Positions 35,831 through 44,516 are shown, counted from the first letter of the stretch. The stretch is 64,000 bases of DNA from BOG-931 sp963761525 (GCA_963761525.1 CAVXHG010000002.1:1-64000), one strand, 5' to 3'. Numbers and translations are program-made. The notes: a model not told the origin generated them from the sequence alone.

Positions 35831-37459
35831 TCACGCGTTGCTTGGCGGCAGCGCCGGCCGGCCGCCGATCATGTCGGCCGCTTTTTCGGCGATCATGATC
35901 ACCGCGGCGTTTATATTGCCGCCGATCAGGTCCGGCATGACGGAGGCATCCACCACGCGCAATCCTTCGACGCCGCGCACGCGCAATTCGGGATCGACGA
36001 CAGAGTCGCTGTCGCTACCCATGCGGCAGGTGCTGATCGGGTGATAGACCGTAATGCCGGTCGCGCGGATATGGGCGTCGATCTCCGCATCGGAATTAAG
36101 CGGGGTTTCCTCGTTGGCGACAAACGGCGCCAGCGGCGTCTGCCGACCCACGTCAACGGCCATCCGCATGCCGGCGCGCAGCACTTTCAGATCGTCCTCA
36201 GCGCTGAGAAAATTCAAGCTGATGCGTATCGGTGCGCGCGGATCGGCGGACGCAAGCGAAACACGACCACGGCTCTTCGGCCGCAACAACGCCACCCGGC
36301 AGCCGAAAGTGTCCGCAAAGCTCGGCAGGAACGGCGGCAAATAGGGTTGCGCGGCCAATGATCCGGCCCGAAACAGGAATTGTACGTCGGGTAGCTTGGG
36401 GTCAAGGCCGGTCTTGAGGAAAGCCGTGACGCCACCCGGCACATCGCTCGCGAAGCCGCTGCCAAACAGATAAGCCCTGGCGAGTTCGCGCGTGATGCGG
36501 TCGAGCCGCATCTCACGGTGGAATTGTCCTGGCGTCTTGCGGGCGTAGCCCACATCGGCCGACAAATGATCTTGTAAGTTTTTGCCAACGCCGCCGAGCG
36601 GCACTTTTGTTTCGATGCCGTGGGTTCCCAGCTCCGCGGGATCGCCGATGCCGGAAAGCATCAAGAGCTGTGGCGAGTTGATCGCGCCGCCGGCCAGGAT
36701 GACTTCGCGCCCGGCAAAGGCCCGCATCGTGTCGCCGCTGCCGGTCGTGTATTCGACGCCGATTGCGCGATAACCGTCAAACAGCACACGGTTGACCAGC
36801 GCACCGACTTCGACACTGAGATTGGCGCGGCCCAGCGCTGGTCTCAGGTAAGCGACCGCGGCGCTACACCGGCGGCCGTTGCGGATCGTCACCTGCCGGC
36901 GCGTGAAGCCTTCCTGCTGGCGGCCGTTGAAGTCGTCAGTCCACCCGTAGCCGGCCGCGGCGCCCGCGGCCGCGAAAGCTTCGACGATCGGATCGGCAAA
37001 GCGTGTATTCCGCGTCGACAGCGGGCCATCGCCGCCGCGATAGGGATCGGCGCCGCCTTCCCAGCATTCTTGCCGCCGGAAATAGGGCAGCACATGTGCA
37101 TAGGACCATTGTGCGAGGCCTGCGTCGGCCCAGCGGTCGTAATCGCCGCGATGGCCGCGAACGTACGCCATCGCATTGATCGAGGACGACCCGCCGATCA
37201 CCTTGCCGCGCGGGATTTCGATTTGCCGGCCGTTCATGCCCGGCTCTGGATCGGACGAATACATCCAATCGTGCATGCGCCGCGCCATCATGCGGCCCCA
37301 GGCCAGCGGAATGTGGATCCAGGGATCGCGATCCCAGCCTCCGGCTTCGAGCACGAGGACGCGCGCGTCCCCACTCAGCCGGTTTGCCAGCGTGCAGCCG
37401 CTGGAGCCGGCGCCCACGATGATGAAATCATATTCGGTGGCATTGGCGGCGCGCGGCAT
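35831..37459 (-). CDS. GMC-family FAD alcohol dehydrogenase
   Basis: A 542-residue choline-dehydrogenase-like flavoenzyme. It shows IIVGAGSSGCTLANRLSGD, LEAGGWDRDPWIHIPLAWG, GKVIGGSSSINAMAYVRG and the C-terminal catalytic region VYHPISTCRMG with GGNINAAVIMIAEKAAD. The ATG at 37459 was chosen because the track to 37528 adds a Cys/Arg-rich leader that is not family-like. It is the first gene of the minus-strand run GMC, ThDP alpha, ThDP beta, deacetylase-fold hydrolase. It is a paralogue of the enzyme at 20906. Confidence 0.92.
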   Translation of the reverse strand: MPRAANATEYDFIIVGAGSSGCTLANRLSGDARVLVLEAGGWDRDPWIHIPLAWGRMMARRMHDWMYSSDPEPGMNGRQIEIPRGKVIGGSSSINAMAYVRGHRGDYDRWADAGLAQWSYAHVLPYFRRQECWEGGADPYRGGDGPLSTRNTRFADPIVEAFAAAGAAAGYGWTDDFNGRQQEGFTRRQVTIRNGRRCSAAVAYLRPALGRANLSVEVGALVNRVLFDGYRAIGVEYTTGSGDTMRAFAGREVILAGGAINSPQLLMLSGIGDPAELGTHGIETKVPLGGVGKNLQDHLSADVGYARKTPGQFHREMRLDRITRELARAYLFGSGFASDVPGGVTAFLKTGLDPKLPDVQFLFRAGSLAAQPYLPPFLPSFADTFGCRVALLRPKSRGRVSLASADPRAPIRISLNFLSAEDDLKVLRAGMRMAVDVGRQTPLAPFVANEETPLNSDAEIDAHIRATGITVYHPISTCRMGSDSDSVVDPELRVRGVEGLRVVDASVMPDLIGGNINAAVIMIAEKAADMIGGRPALPPSNA

Positions 37460-37583
37460 GGCGTGATCGTGGTCCCGGCATCCGCAACGGCATCGTCGGC
37501 GAAAGCGCGGACTTTGCAAATATTGCACCCCTCATTATGGTGCGCCATCCCCCGATTACCCCAGCCCGGGAATGGAGACGGCC

Positions 37584-37964
37584 ATGACATCGAGACTTCG
37601 CCACATTGCGATCATTGTTGACGATCCGGAGCAGGCCGCGACGTTCTTCGAGAGCGCATTCGGCATGACGCGCGCCGGCACGGCACGGCGCGGCATCTAT
37701 ATGTCGGACGGCACCATGAACGTGGCGCTGCTGAAGACCGAAGGCACCGAGAAGCCGGGCCTTTATCACTTCGGCATGTGGGTCGACGATCTCGACGAGG
37801 CGGAGAAGAAGGTCACCGATGCCGGCGGCAAATATCTCGCTGGCCGGCCGACATCGCCGAATTCGTTCTACGAGGCGAAATATCGCGCTCCGGACGGCGT
37901 GGTGTTCGATCTGACCCATCACGGCTGGGCCGGCGCTACCAAGGAAGTTACGGCGAAATCCTGA
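37584..37964 (+). CDS. VOC-superfamily protein (glyoxalase/extradiol dioxygenase-like)
   Basis: A 126-residue single VOC unit beginning RLRHIAIIVDDPEQAATFFE, then SDGTMNVALLK, HFGMWVDDLDEAEKK and APDGVVFDLTHHGWAG. His residues near the start (RHIA) and mid-protein (YHFGMW), plus acidic residues, could bind a metal. It is closely similar to the protein at 40242-40667, with the FAD hydroxylase and binding-protein genes between them. The ATG at 37584 was selected for its GGAG spacing. It may be a ring-cleavage dioxygenase, isomerase or a small-molecule binding protein. Confidence 0.87.
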   Translation: MTSRLRHIAIIVDDPEQAATFFESAFGMTRAGTARRGIYMSDGTMNVALLKTEGTEKPGLYHFGMWVDDLDEAEKKVTDAGGKYLAGRPTSPNSFYEAKYRAPDGVVFDLTHHGWAGATKEVTAKS

Positions 37965-39185
37965 TTGCCCCACTATCCTGACCGTATCGTCGTCATCGGC
38001 GCCGGGCCTGTCGGCCTCTGTCTGTCGCTGGCATTGGCGCAAGCAGGCTTGCGGGTTTGTCTCATCGAGGCGTTGGGCGACGATAATTTTCTCGAGCAGG
38101 TGCCGCGCGCCGGCACCAATCACCCGGCCACGCTGGAAATGCTCGACCGGCTCGGGCTTTATGAAAAGCTTGAACCGCGCGGCATCATCGCGCCGGTTTT
38201 TCACTACTGGGATCGTGCCGAGGGCAAGCGGATCGCGGCGTTTGACCACGCCTGCCTGAAAGATGACACGCGCTTCCCCTACGTCCTGCAGTGCGAGCGC
38301 ATCAAGATCGTCGAGGAAGCGCTCAAGATGGCGAACGCGCATCCCAACATCGATCTGCACCTCAAGACCGAGTTTGTCTCGTTCGAGCAGGATGCCGACG
38401 GCGTGAAGGCGCACGTTGTCAACGAGGCGGGCGAAAAGCAAACCTTTGAAGGCCGTTACCTTGTCAGCGGCGAAGGCGCGCGCAGCATCGTGCGCAAGGA
38501 CCTCGGCATCGCCTTCGAAGGTTTCACCTACGATGATCGCACACTGAACATCGAGGTGGCTTACGATTTCCGCCAACACGGCTACGCCCACCGCAATTAT
38601 ATTTCCGACCCGAACGAGTGGTCGAACCTGTTTCACTGGAAGGGCCCGCCCGACCGCTGGCGCGTGCATTTCCCGACCGATCCGAAGGCCGACGAGGCTG
38701 CGTTGATGCGGCCGGAGGTCTTGCAGGCGCAAATGCAGAAGTTTCTTCCGACCGGCAAACCGTTCGATATCGTCGGCTGCAATCTTTACGTGGTGCACCA
38801 AAGAGTCGCAGACAGGTTCTGCTCCGGGCGCGCTATCCTCGCCGGCAACTCCGCGCATGTGAACAGTCCGATCGGCGCCATGGGCATGAACTCGGGCATC
38901 CACGATGCCATCAATCTCGCCGACAAGCTGATCGCCATCGCGCGTGGCGAAGCAGATGCTTCCGTGCTCGATCGTTATGCACGGCAGCGGCGTCACGTCG
39001 CGGTTGCGCATACGCAGGCGCAAACCATGCGTAACAAGAAGCTTCTCGCCGAGCACGATCCGGCGGTGCGTCAGCGCAACCACGATGAGCTGCGCCGTAC
39101 TTCGGAAGATCCGGTGCTGGCACGAAAGTTTTTGTTGCGCTCGGCTTTGTTTGACAGCCTGAAGGAAGCCGAGGCTATTACTTAA
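37965..39185 (+). CDS. FAD-dependent aromatic hydroxylase (3-(3-hydroxyphenyl)propionate hydroxylase-like)
   Basis: A 406-residue class A flavoprotein monooxygenase. The FAD motif is VVIGAGPVGLCLSLALAQAG. The second motif lies in VSGEGARSIVRKDLG (a DG-type motif in altered form). The third is GNSAHVNSPIGAMGMNSGIHDAINL, where the usual GD is GN. It probably hydroxylates a phenolic or hydroxylated heteroaromatic ring. The apparent TTG start directly follows the VOC stop codon, so the genes are coupled. It resembles MhpA-type enzymes but is shorter than classical MhpA (about 550), so substrate is open. Confidence 0.9.
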   Translation: MPHYPDRIVVIGAGPVGLCLSLALAQAGLRVCLIEALGDDNFLEQVPRAGTNHPATLEMLDRLGLYEKLEPRGIIAPVFHYWDRAEGKRIAAFDHACLKDDTRFPYVLQCERIKIVEEALKMANAHPNIDLHLKTEFVSFEQDADGVKAHVVNEAGEKQTFEGRYLVSGEGARSIVRKDLGIAFEGFTYDDRTLNIEVAYDFRQHGYAHRNYISDPNEWSNLFHWKGPPDRWRVHFPTDPKADEAALMRPEVLQAQMQKFLPTGKPFDIVGCNLYVVHQRVADRFCSGRAILAGNSAHVNSPIGAMGMNSGIHDAINLADKLIAIARGEADASVLDRYARQRRHVAVAHTQAQTMRNKKLLAEHDPAVRQRNHDELRRTSEDPVLARKFLLRSALFDSLKEAEAIT

Positions 39186-39201
39186 GCGTCTGGAGATTGC
39201 A

Positions 39202-40167
39202 TTGAGGGGCGTCGTACTTGCATTGTTGCTGGCCTCGTTCGCGGCAGGTCCGGTCGCCGCGCAAACGGCAAACTGGCCGGATCACCCGATCCGCCTCGTC
39301 GTGCCGTTTCCGCCCGGCAGCAGCTCCGACATCGTCGCTCGCATTGTCGCGCAAGGGCTGAGCGGCAAGCTCGGCCAGCCGGTCGTGGTTGAAAATCGCC
39401 CCGGCGCGAGTACCGCGGTCGGCGGCGAATATGTCGCCCATGCTCCGCCCGACGGCTATACGCTTGGTCTCGTCAATACGAGCTCCACGATCACGCAGAG
39501 CCTCAATCCGGCGCAGAGCTTTGATGTCGTCAAGGATTTCGTGCCGATCTCGATGCTTGGCGCGTCGCCGTTCGTTCTTGCAAGCTATCCGGGTGTGCCG
39601 GTGCAGACCACGCAGGAACTGATAGCGCTGGCGAAAGCCGAACCGGGCAAACACACTTTTGCAGAAGCCGGGCAGGCGACGCTCGCCAATCTGGCCGGCG
39701 TTCTGTTCACGAAGCTTGCCAATGTGCAGCTTACCGCCGTCGCCTATCGTGGCACCGAGCAGGAAATGCCGGATCTGATCGCCGGCCGGGTGGATACTGC
39801 CTTCGTCACCATTCCACCGACCCTGTCGCTTATCCAGCAGGGCCGGGTGCGAGCGCTGGGCGTGACCGGCTCTAATCGCAGCCCGGCACTACCAGACGTG
39901 CCAACCATCGCTGAAGCCGGGCTGTCCGGTTACGAAGCGGTGCTCTGGCAGGCCATCAATGCGCCGGCCGGCACGCCCAATGCGATTGTGACCAAGGTGA
40001 ATACCGCCATAAACGTTTTGCTGGCTGAACCCGATACGGTAGCGGCGATGAACAGGGTCGGGGTTGAGGTACAGGCCGGCACCCCACAACAACTTGCCGA
40101 TCGCGTCGCTGCCGATCTGAAGAAGTGGCATGACGTAGTCGCAGCGGCCGATATCAAAGCCGAATAG
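39202..40167 (+). CDS. TTT-family (Bug) solute-binding protein
   Basis: A 321-residue protein with signal peptide (LALLLASFAAGPVAAQ) followed by NWPDHPIRLVVPFPPGSSSDIVARIV. ENRPGAST, HAPPDGYTLGLVNT and TAVAYRGTEQEMPDLIAGR are family features. The TTG start at 39202 was chosen because GGAG lies at the right distance and it gives an N-terminal signal peptide. It follows the FAD hydroxylase by 16 bp in the same operon, so it likely captures the substrate of that pathway. Confidence 0.92.
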   Translation: MRGVVLALLLASFAAGPVAAQTANWPDHPIRLVVPFPPGSSSDIVARIVAQGLSGKLGQPVVVENRPGASTAVGGEYVAHAPPDGYTLGLVNTSSTITQSLNPAQSFDVVKDFVPISMLGASPFVLASYPGVPVQTTQELIALAKAEPGKHTFAEAGQATLANLAGVLFTKLANVQLTAVAYRGTEQEMPDLIAGRVDTAFVTIPPTLSLIQQGRVRALGVTGSNRSPALPDVPTIAEAGLSGYEAVLWQAINAPAGTPNAIVTKVNTAINVLLAEPDTVAAMNRVGVEVQAGTPQQLADRVAADLKKWHDVVAAADIKAE

Positions 40168-40241
40168 CTTGCCGTCTTGACGCTCATCGGTCGCGGGAGG
40201 ATGGTTTCCGCCAATCGGCATTAATCTCCTGGAGGTTGCCC

Positions 40242-40667
40242 ATGGTCGCTCGGCTTCGTCATATCGCGTTGTCTGTATCCGATCCGGATAAGGCCGCTAA
40301 ATTCTTTGAGGACGCCTTCGGAATGAAGCGCGTCGGCAAGGCAGGCATCGGCTGCTACGTTTCCGATGGCACGATCAATGTCGCGCTTTTGAAATACGAG
40401 ACCGGCGAAGTTCCCGGATTCCCGAACAATTACCTTGGCCTCGTGCATTTCGGCATGTGGGTCGACAACCTCGACGAAGCGGCCAAGAAGGCGACCGACG
40501 CGGGCGCGACCTATTTCGGCGGCGCGCCGCAGGACAATCCGCACGCGTTCTATGAGGTCAAATACCAGAACCCGGACGGCATCATTTTTGACCTGACGCA
40601 TAACGGCTGGAATGGCGCCGTGAAGGAAGTTGTTCCCGCCGAAGCCAGCAAGGTCGCCGCAGAGTAA
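40242..40667 (+). CDS. VOC-superfamily protein, paralogue of the one at 37584
   Basis: A 141-residue protein beginning with RLRHIALSVSDPDKAAKFFE, then SDGTINVALLK, FGMWVDNLDEAAKKATDAG and NPDGIIFDLTHNGWNGA. It aligns by eye over most of its length with the VOC protein at 37584-37964. The ATG at 40242 has a strong GGAGG ribosome-binding site six bases upstream. It is probably the last gene of the plus-strand operon. Confidence 0.88.
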   Translation: MVARLRHIALSVSDPDKAAKFFEDAFGMKRVGKAGIGCYVSDGTINVALLKYETGEVPGFPNNYLGLVHFGMWVDNLDEAAKKATDAGATYFGGAPQDNPHAFYEVKYQNPDGIIFDLTHNGWNGAVKEVVPAEASKVAAE

Positions 40668-40688
40668 ATTCCGTTTAATGCGATCGCG

Positions 40689-41660
40689 TCAGCGCCGCCA
40701 CGGCAGTGCCGACGCATTTTCGACAAAGAACCACGCGCCCTCGCCAAGTTCGACGGGAAAGGCCGCGGCGATGCCGTCGTCGATGCTGTGCCATTCCAGA
40801 TTGGCAGCCTCTACGGCCATTTCCGCGGTGGCGAGCGATTTCACCTGCAGCGCATAGCCGATCATGAACGGCAACGTCGGGAATGCGAGCTCCGGCAATC
40901 GCTCTGCTGCCAACTCGTGGGACACGAGGTTGATGCCGCCGCGATCGAGCCGGATCAGCGCCCCCGCTCCGCTCGAAGTCCGCGTCGCCGCGCGGCCGGT
41001 GAAGCGCGAAAACCGTTGTGCGGCTTCCTCGACATCGGCGACGGCGATGGCGACATCGATGAGACCCGTTGCGCCGTTGGGATGCGACAGCCAGCGCGGC
41101 TGCCATACGGCATGTTCGGTATGGTGGGTTAGCGTCTGAATGCGTCCTTCCGGCATCACGCCAGGCTCAACGCGAGCGATGGTGAAGGCCGCCGTAGTCT
41201 GACCCGTCTCGGTCGCAACCGGACGTGACATTTTGACGAGGTCGCGAACGGCAAAATTGTTGGCGGCGAGGCGGCGGTGCGCCGTCTCGGCGTCGGCCAC
41301 GGCGAAGGCCGCGAGATGCATTCCGGCGTGGCGTTCGAGCGCTGCATCGAACTCGTGGGACAGCGGCGTATCGGATGTCTTGAACAGAATCTCCGCGTAG
41401 CCGCGATCAAACATGACGGTGATATTGCCCGTACCTGTCGGACGTGTGCCGCCGGCGGGATCCGGACTGACCTGTATGGAAATCGGCGTCGGCGCAAAAC
41501 CACAGCGCACCAGTGCGGCGGTGGCAGCCTCGGCGTCGCGCACGAAATGGGCGACATGGTCGAGAAAAATTTCATCGCCAATGGGAAGCTGGCGGTCGGC
41601 GTCGTTGTTGGTGGGCGCCGCTGACAAGCTGTTACTCGGATCCGGCGATCCCGGCAGCAT
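40689..41660 (-). CDS. Glyoxalase-like domain protein
   Basis: A 323-residue protein with FLDHVAHFVRDAEAATAALVRCGF at about 32-55, a glyoxalase-like (large VOC) N-terminal domain. A second VOC-type half has IDVAIAVADVEEAAQRFSRFTG at about 202-223. I recall this type annotated only as VOC family protein. Its start overlaps the upstream TTT binding-protein gene by about 29 bp, suggesting coupling. It may act on an aldehyde or catecholic intermediate, but this is not established. Confidence 0.82.
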   Translation of the reverse strand: MLPGSPDPSNSLSAAPTNNDADRQLPIGDEIFLDHVAHFVRDAEAATAALVRCGFAPTPISIQVSPDPAGGTRPTGTGNITVMFDRGYAEILFKTSDTPLSHEFDAALERHAGMHLAAFAVADAETAHRRLAANNFAVRDLVKMSRPVATETGQTTAAFTIARVEPGVMPEGRIQTLTHHTEHAVWQPRWLSHPNGATGLIDVAIAVADVEEAAQRFSRFTGRAATRTSSGAGALIRLDRGGINLVSHELAAERLPELAFPTLPFMIGYALQVKSLATAEMAVEAANLEWHSIDDGIAAAFPVELGEGAWFFVENASALPWRR

Positions 41661-42612
41661 CGACGACTTTACCCCAGCGGGTGATTTCCGATTCCAGGAA
41701 AAGCTGAAGTTCGGCCGGCGAGCCTTTGCCGACAGGGTTCATGCCGAGGTCTTTCAGGCGGCTGCGGATGTCTTCCATGCCAACGATAGTATTGATCGAG
41801 TCATTGAGCTTGACCAGGATCGGTTGTGGCGTCCCGCCCGGTGCGATCACGCCTTGCCACGCCGCAACATCAAAGCCGGGAACGCCGGCGTCGGCCAGCG
41901 GCGGCACGTCGGGCAGGGAGGGAAATTGTTGTTTGGTGGTTACCGCAAGCGCGCGCAGCTTTCCGGCGGTGATCAGCGGCAGCGCAGGACCGAGATCGCT
42001 GAACATGAACTGGATATAGCCACCCAGCAGATCGTTCAGCGCCGGCGCTGTGCCGTGGTAAGGAACGTGGGTCGCCTTGATCCCGGCCATGCTGGTGAAC
42101 AGTGCGGCGGCCAAATGGTGGAAGGCGCCGATACCGCCGGAGCCATAGCTGAGCGGTCTGGTTTTCGCGAGCTTAATAAGATCGTCCACGCTTTGCACCG
42201 GCAACGACGCGTTGACGACCAAAACAAACGGCACGGTGGCGACGAGCGCAACCATGGCGATGTCCTTGATGGGGTCGTAGGGCAATTTCTTGTAGAGCGT
42301 TGCGTCGATGGCGAGCGACGATACCGTCATCATGATCGTGTAGCCGTCAGGCGGCGACTTCGCGATGAAATTGGTCGCGATCACCGTTCCGGAGCCCGGC
42401 CGGTTTTCGACGACGAATGGTTTGCCCAACCGCGTTTCGAGTTTTTGCCCGAGCAGACGGGCGAGAATGTCGGTGCCGCCGGCTGGAGCGAAGGGCACGA
42501 TGAAGCTGACCGGACGGCTCGGATAATCTTCGGCGTCTTCCGCTCGCGCCACGCTCGCGGCCATCGCGGGTAGCGCGATGGAAAGCAATGTACGGCGCGA
42601 GAGCGGGGACAT
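41632..42612 (-). CDS. TTT-family (Bug) solute-binding protein
   Basis: A 326-residue binding protein. The N-terminus SRRTLLSIALPAMAASVARAE is a signal peptide with twin arginines, possibly Tat-exported. DYPSRPVSFIVPFAPAGGTDILARLL, ENRPGSGTVIATN, DGYTIMMTV and the VPYHGTAPALNDLLGG segment define the family. It lies 8 bp downstream of another TTT binding-protein gene on the same strand and overlaps the glyoxalase-like gene. Confidence 0.92.
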   Translation of the reverse strand: MSPLSRRTLLSIALPAMAASVARAEDAEDYPSRPVSFIVPFAPAGGTDILARLLGQKLETRLGKPFVVENRPGSGTVIATNFIAKSPPDGYTIMMTVSSLAIDATLYKKLPYDPIKDIAMVALVATVPFVLVVNASLPVQSVDDLIKLAKTRPLSYGSGGIGAFHHLAAALFTSMAGIKATHVPYHGTAPALNDLLGGYIQFMFSDLGPALPLITAGKLRALAVTTKQQFPSLPDVPPLADAGVPGFDVAAWQGVIAPGGTPQPILVKLNDSINTIVGMEDIRSRLKDLGMNPVGKGSPAELQLFLESEITRWGKVVDAAGIAGSE

Positions 42613-42620
42613 GCGCGTTC

Positions 42621-43616
42621 CTATTCGGTGCCTGCGATACCGATCTTTCGCACCAGGTCGCCCCAGTGGCCAATTTCCGATTTCACGTAATTCTGGAGTT
42701 CGTCGACCGACGGCGTATCGATCGGGATGAGCCCCATCGTAATCATCTGCTGCTGGATATCGGGCGACTTGATGGCCGCTTTGAAGGCGTCGTGCAGCTT
42801 GTCGACGATAGCCTTCGGCGTTCCGCTCTGAGCCACGATGAGGTGCCAGGATACGGCTTCAAAGCCAGGCACTGTATCGGCAATGGGCGGTACACCCGGC
42901 AGCACGCCGACAGGCGTTTTTGACGACACGCCGAGCGCGCGGATTTTGCCTGCAGTGATCAGCGCCGGGGCGATCGCAGTGTCGGCGAAGAACAGCTGGA
43001 TCTGGTTGCCCATAATGTCATTCAAAGCGGGCGGGCCGCCCTTGTACGGCACGTGGACCATGTCGATCCCCGCCATGCTCTTGAGCATCTCACCGGCGAG
43101 ATGCGGCACCGCGCCGGTGCCGGTCGAGGCGAATGACAGCTTGCCAGGATTGGCTTTGGCGTACGCGATCAGTTCCGGGATGGTTTTGAATGGCTCAGCC
43201 GGATTGGTCACCAGCACGAATGGGACTTGGCAGAGCAGCGCGATCGGCACGAAGTCGGCCACCGGGTCGTACGACAGCTTTTTGTAGAGCGTAACGTTCG
43301 TGGTCATCGTACCGCTCGGTGCATCGAGCAGCGTGTAGCCGTCAGCCGCACCGTGAGCGACGTCGTTGGCGGCGAGCACGGTGCCGGCGCCGACCCGCTC
43401 TTCGATGAGAACTGGTTTGCCGAGGCGTTCGGATAGTTTCGGCGCCATCGCACGCGCGAAGATGTCCATGGCGCCGCCGGCGGCGAGCGGGATCAGGATG
43501 GTGATCGGACGGCTCGGGTAATCGTCGGCCACGGCCGGGATGGCACGGGCGGCGACGGCAAGAACCAGGGTGGTTGTAACGAGGGTTGTGACGAGAGGCG
43601 CCGTCCATGACCTCAT
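42621..43616 (-). CDS. TTT-family (Bug) solute-binding protein
   Basis: A 331-residue protein with a Sec-like signal sequence (APLVTTLVTTTLVLAVAARA) followed by DDYPSRPITILIPLAAGGAMDIF. It has EERVGAGTVLAAN, DGYTLLDAPSG and VPYKGGPPALNDIMGN. The ATG at 43616 was preferred over the longer frame because that frame adds a non-signal leader. Start-proximal DNA contains a perfect CTCATGGGCC/GGCCCATGAG pair (43612-43621 and 43632-43641) that could fold over the start codon in mRNA. It appears to be the first gene of a minus-strand trio. Confidence 0.9.
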   Translation of the reverse strand: MRSWTAPLVTTLVTTTLVLAVAARAIPAVADDYPSRPITILIPLAAGGAMDIFARAMAPKLSERLGKPVLIEERVGAGTVLAANDVAHGAADGYTLLDAPSGTMTTNVTLYKKLSYDPVADFVPIALLCQVPFVLVTNPAEPFKTIPELIAYAKANPGKLSFASTGTGAVPHLAGEMLKSMAGIDMVHVPYKGGPPALNDIMGNQIQLFFADTAIAPALITAGKIRALGVSSKTPVGVLPGVPPIADTVPGFEAVSWHLIVAQSGTPKAIVDKLHDAFKAAIKSPDIQQQMITMGLIPIDTPSVDELQNYVKSEIGHWGDLVRKIGIAGTE

Positions 43617-43947
43617 GGGCCATGACTTAGCGGCCCATGAGTTAGGTCCATGGTCTCGCCCGCATTGGGACCTCCCGTTATTCCAAAATGGCCGGCATTT
43701 CCGACCGTTATCTGCCCGTAAAGAACGCCAATGGGTCGGCTTCTGCAAGCAATTTTGCCTTGTGGCAGCGCGGCTTAATGGCCTTTCTTGACAAGGGGCT
43801 GGGGGCCCCGCCATAAGAACGCCGGTTTAGCGGCCATTTGTACGCTTTTGGCGCGCATCGGTTGCTGGTTGCCATCAGCAGAAACGACTGCAAGAAGCCG
43901 GTCCGGGTGCAAATCCGAGCGTCGGGTATCGAACACGAGGAATAAAG
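43617..43947. other. Intergenic region upstream of rplU
   Basis: About 330 bp separate divergent genes. It contains the CTCATGGGCC inverted pair near the minus-strand start and a consensus-like promoter for rplU listed separately. I looked for a tRNA, which is common near such operons, and found none. Confidence 0.5.
43788..43817 (+). promoter_or_regulatory. Likely promoter of the rplU operon
   Basis: TTGACA (43788-43793) is separated by 18 bp from CATAAG (43812-43817). The -35 hexamer is perfect for a housekeeping sigma factor, and the -10 is weak as is often seen in alphaproteobacteria. A GGGGCTGGGGGCCCC dyad lies in the spacer. It is about 130 bp upstream of rplU. Confidence 0.5.
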
Positions 43948-44439
43948 ATGTTCGCGGTCTTTAAGACGGGCGGTAAGCAATATCGGGTTGCTGCCGACGA
44001 TGTATTGAAAGTCGCCAGGGTTAAAGGCGAGCGCGGCGAGATCGTCGAATTCGGCGAGGTATTGGTTGTCGGCGGTGACAACGTCACCCTCGGCGCTCCG
44101 ACTGTCTCAGGCGCTACGGTTGCGGCTGAGGTGCTGGATCAGGCGCGCGGGCCGAAGATCATCGCGTTCAAGAAGCGCCGCCGGAAGAACTCGCGCCGCA
44201 AGCGCGGCTACCGTGAAGAGTTCACGCTGCTTCGCATCACCGAGATTCTGACCGACGGTCAGAAGGCGAACAAGGAAGCGCCGCCGAAACGCGCCCGTGC
44301 GCCCAAGCCGGAAACGGCTGCGGCTGCGGAAGGCGAAGAAGGTGCGGCCGAAGCTTCGGCACCGACCGCGAAGAAGAAAAGCTCGGCCACCAAAAAGCCG
44401 GCTGCCAAGAAGCCGGCTGCCAAGAGCAAAAAGAAGTGA
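43948..44439 (+). CDS. rplU: 50S ribosomal protein L21 with extended basic tail
   Basis: Residues 1-103 match bacterial L21 (MFAVFKTGGKQYRVAADDVLKV, KIIAFKKRRRKNSRRKRGYRE). The remaining about 60 residues are a low-complexity Ala/Lys/Pro tail that ends in KKPAAKSKKK, absent from E. coli L21 but common in alphaproteobacteria. It is followed by a perfect hairpin and then rpmA, the universal L21-L27 order. Confidence 0.97.
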   Translation: MFAVFKTGGKQYRVAADDVLKVARVKGERGEIVEFGEVLVVGGDNVTLGAPTVSGATVAAEVLDQARGPKIIAFKKRRRKNSRRKRGYREEFTLLRITEILTDGQKANKEAPPKRARAPKPETAAAAEGEEGAAEASAPTAKKKSSATKKPAAKKPAAKSKKK

Positions 44440-44450
44440 CAGCGTGACGT

Positions 44451-44478
44451 GGATTAGTGACTGTTTTGTCACTAATCC
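44451..44478 (+). promoter_or_regulatory. Perfect hairpin between rplU and rpmA
   Basis: GGATTAGTGAC (44451-44461) pairs exactly with GTCACTAATCC (44468-44478) across a TGTTTT loop. It lies 12 bp after the rplU stop codon and 38 bp before rpmA. There is no U-run after it, so it is unlikely to be a simple terminator; an RNA-processing or stability element, or an operator, is more likely. Confidence 0.75.
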
Positions 44479-44516
44479 TATATAGGACTTAGGCAAGAAA
44501 GGTTTGGAGGCCAGCG

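Noticed and set aside
37428..39083. 551-residue minus-strand frame
   Set aside because: It is antisense to the VOC and FAD hydroxylase genes, which show clear motifs on the plus strand.
41413..42573. Plus-strand frame over the TTT binding protein at 41632
   Set aside because: It is a shadow; the minus strand encodes a signal peptide and Bug motifs.
43617..43947. tRNA or small RNA upstream of rplU
   Set aside because: I looked for a cloverleaf with CCA end and TPsiC arm and found none; only a promoter and a short dyad are visible.
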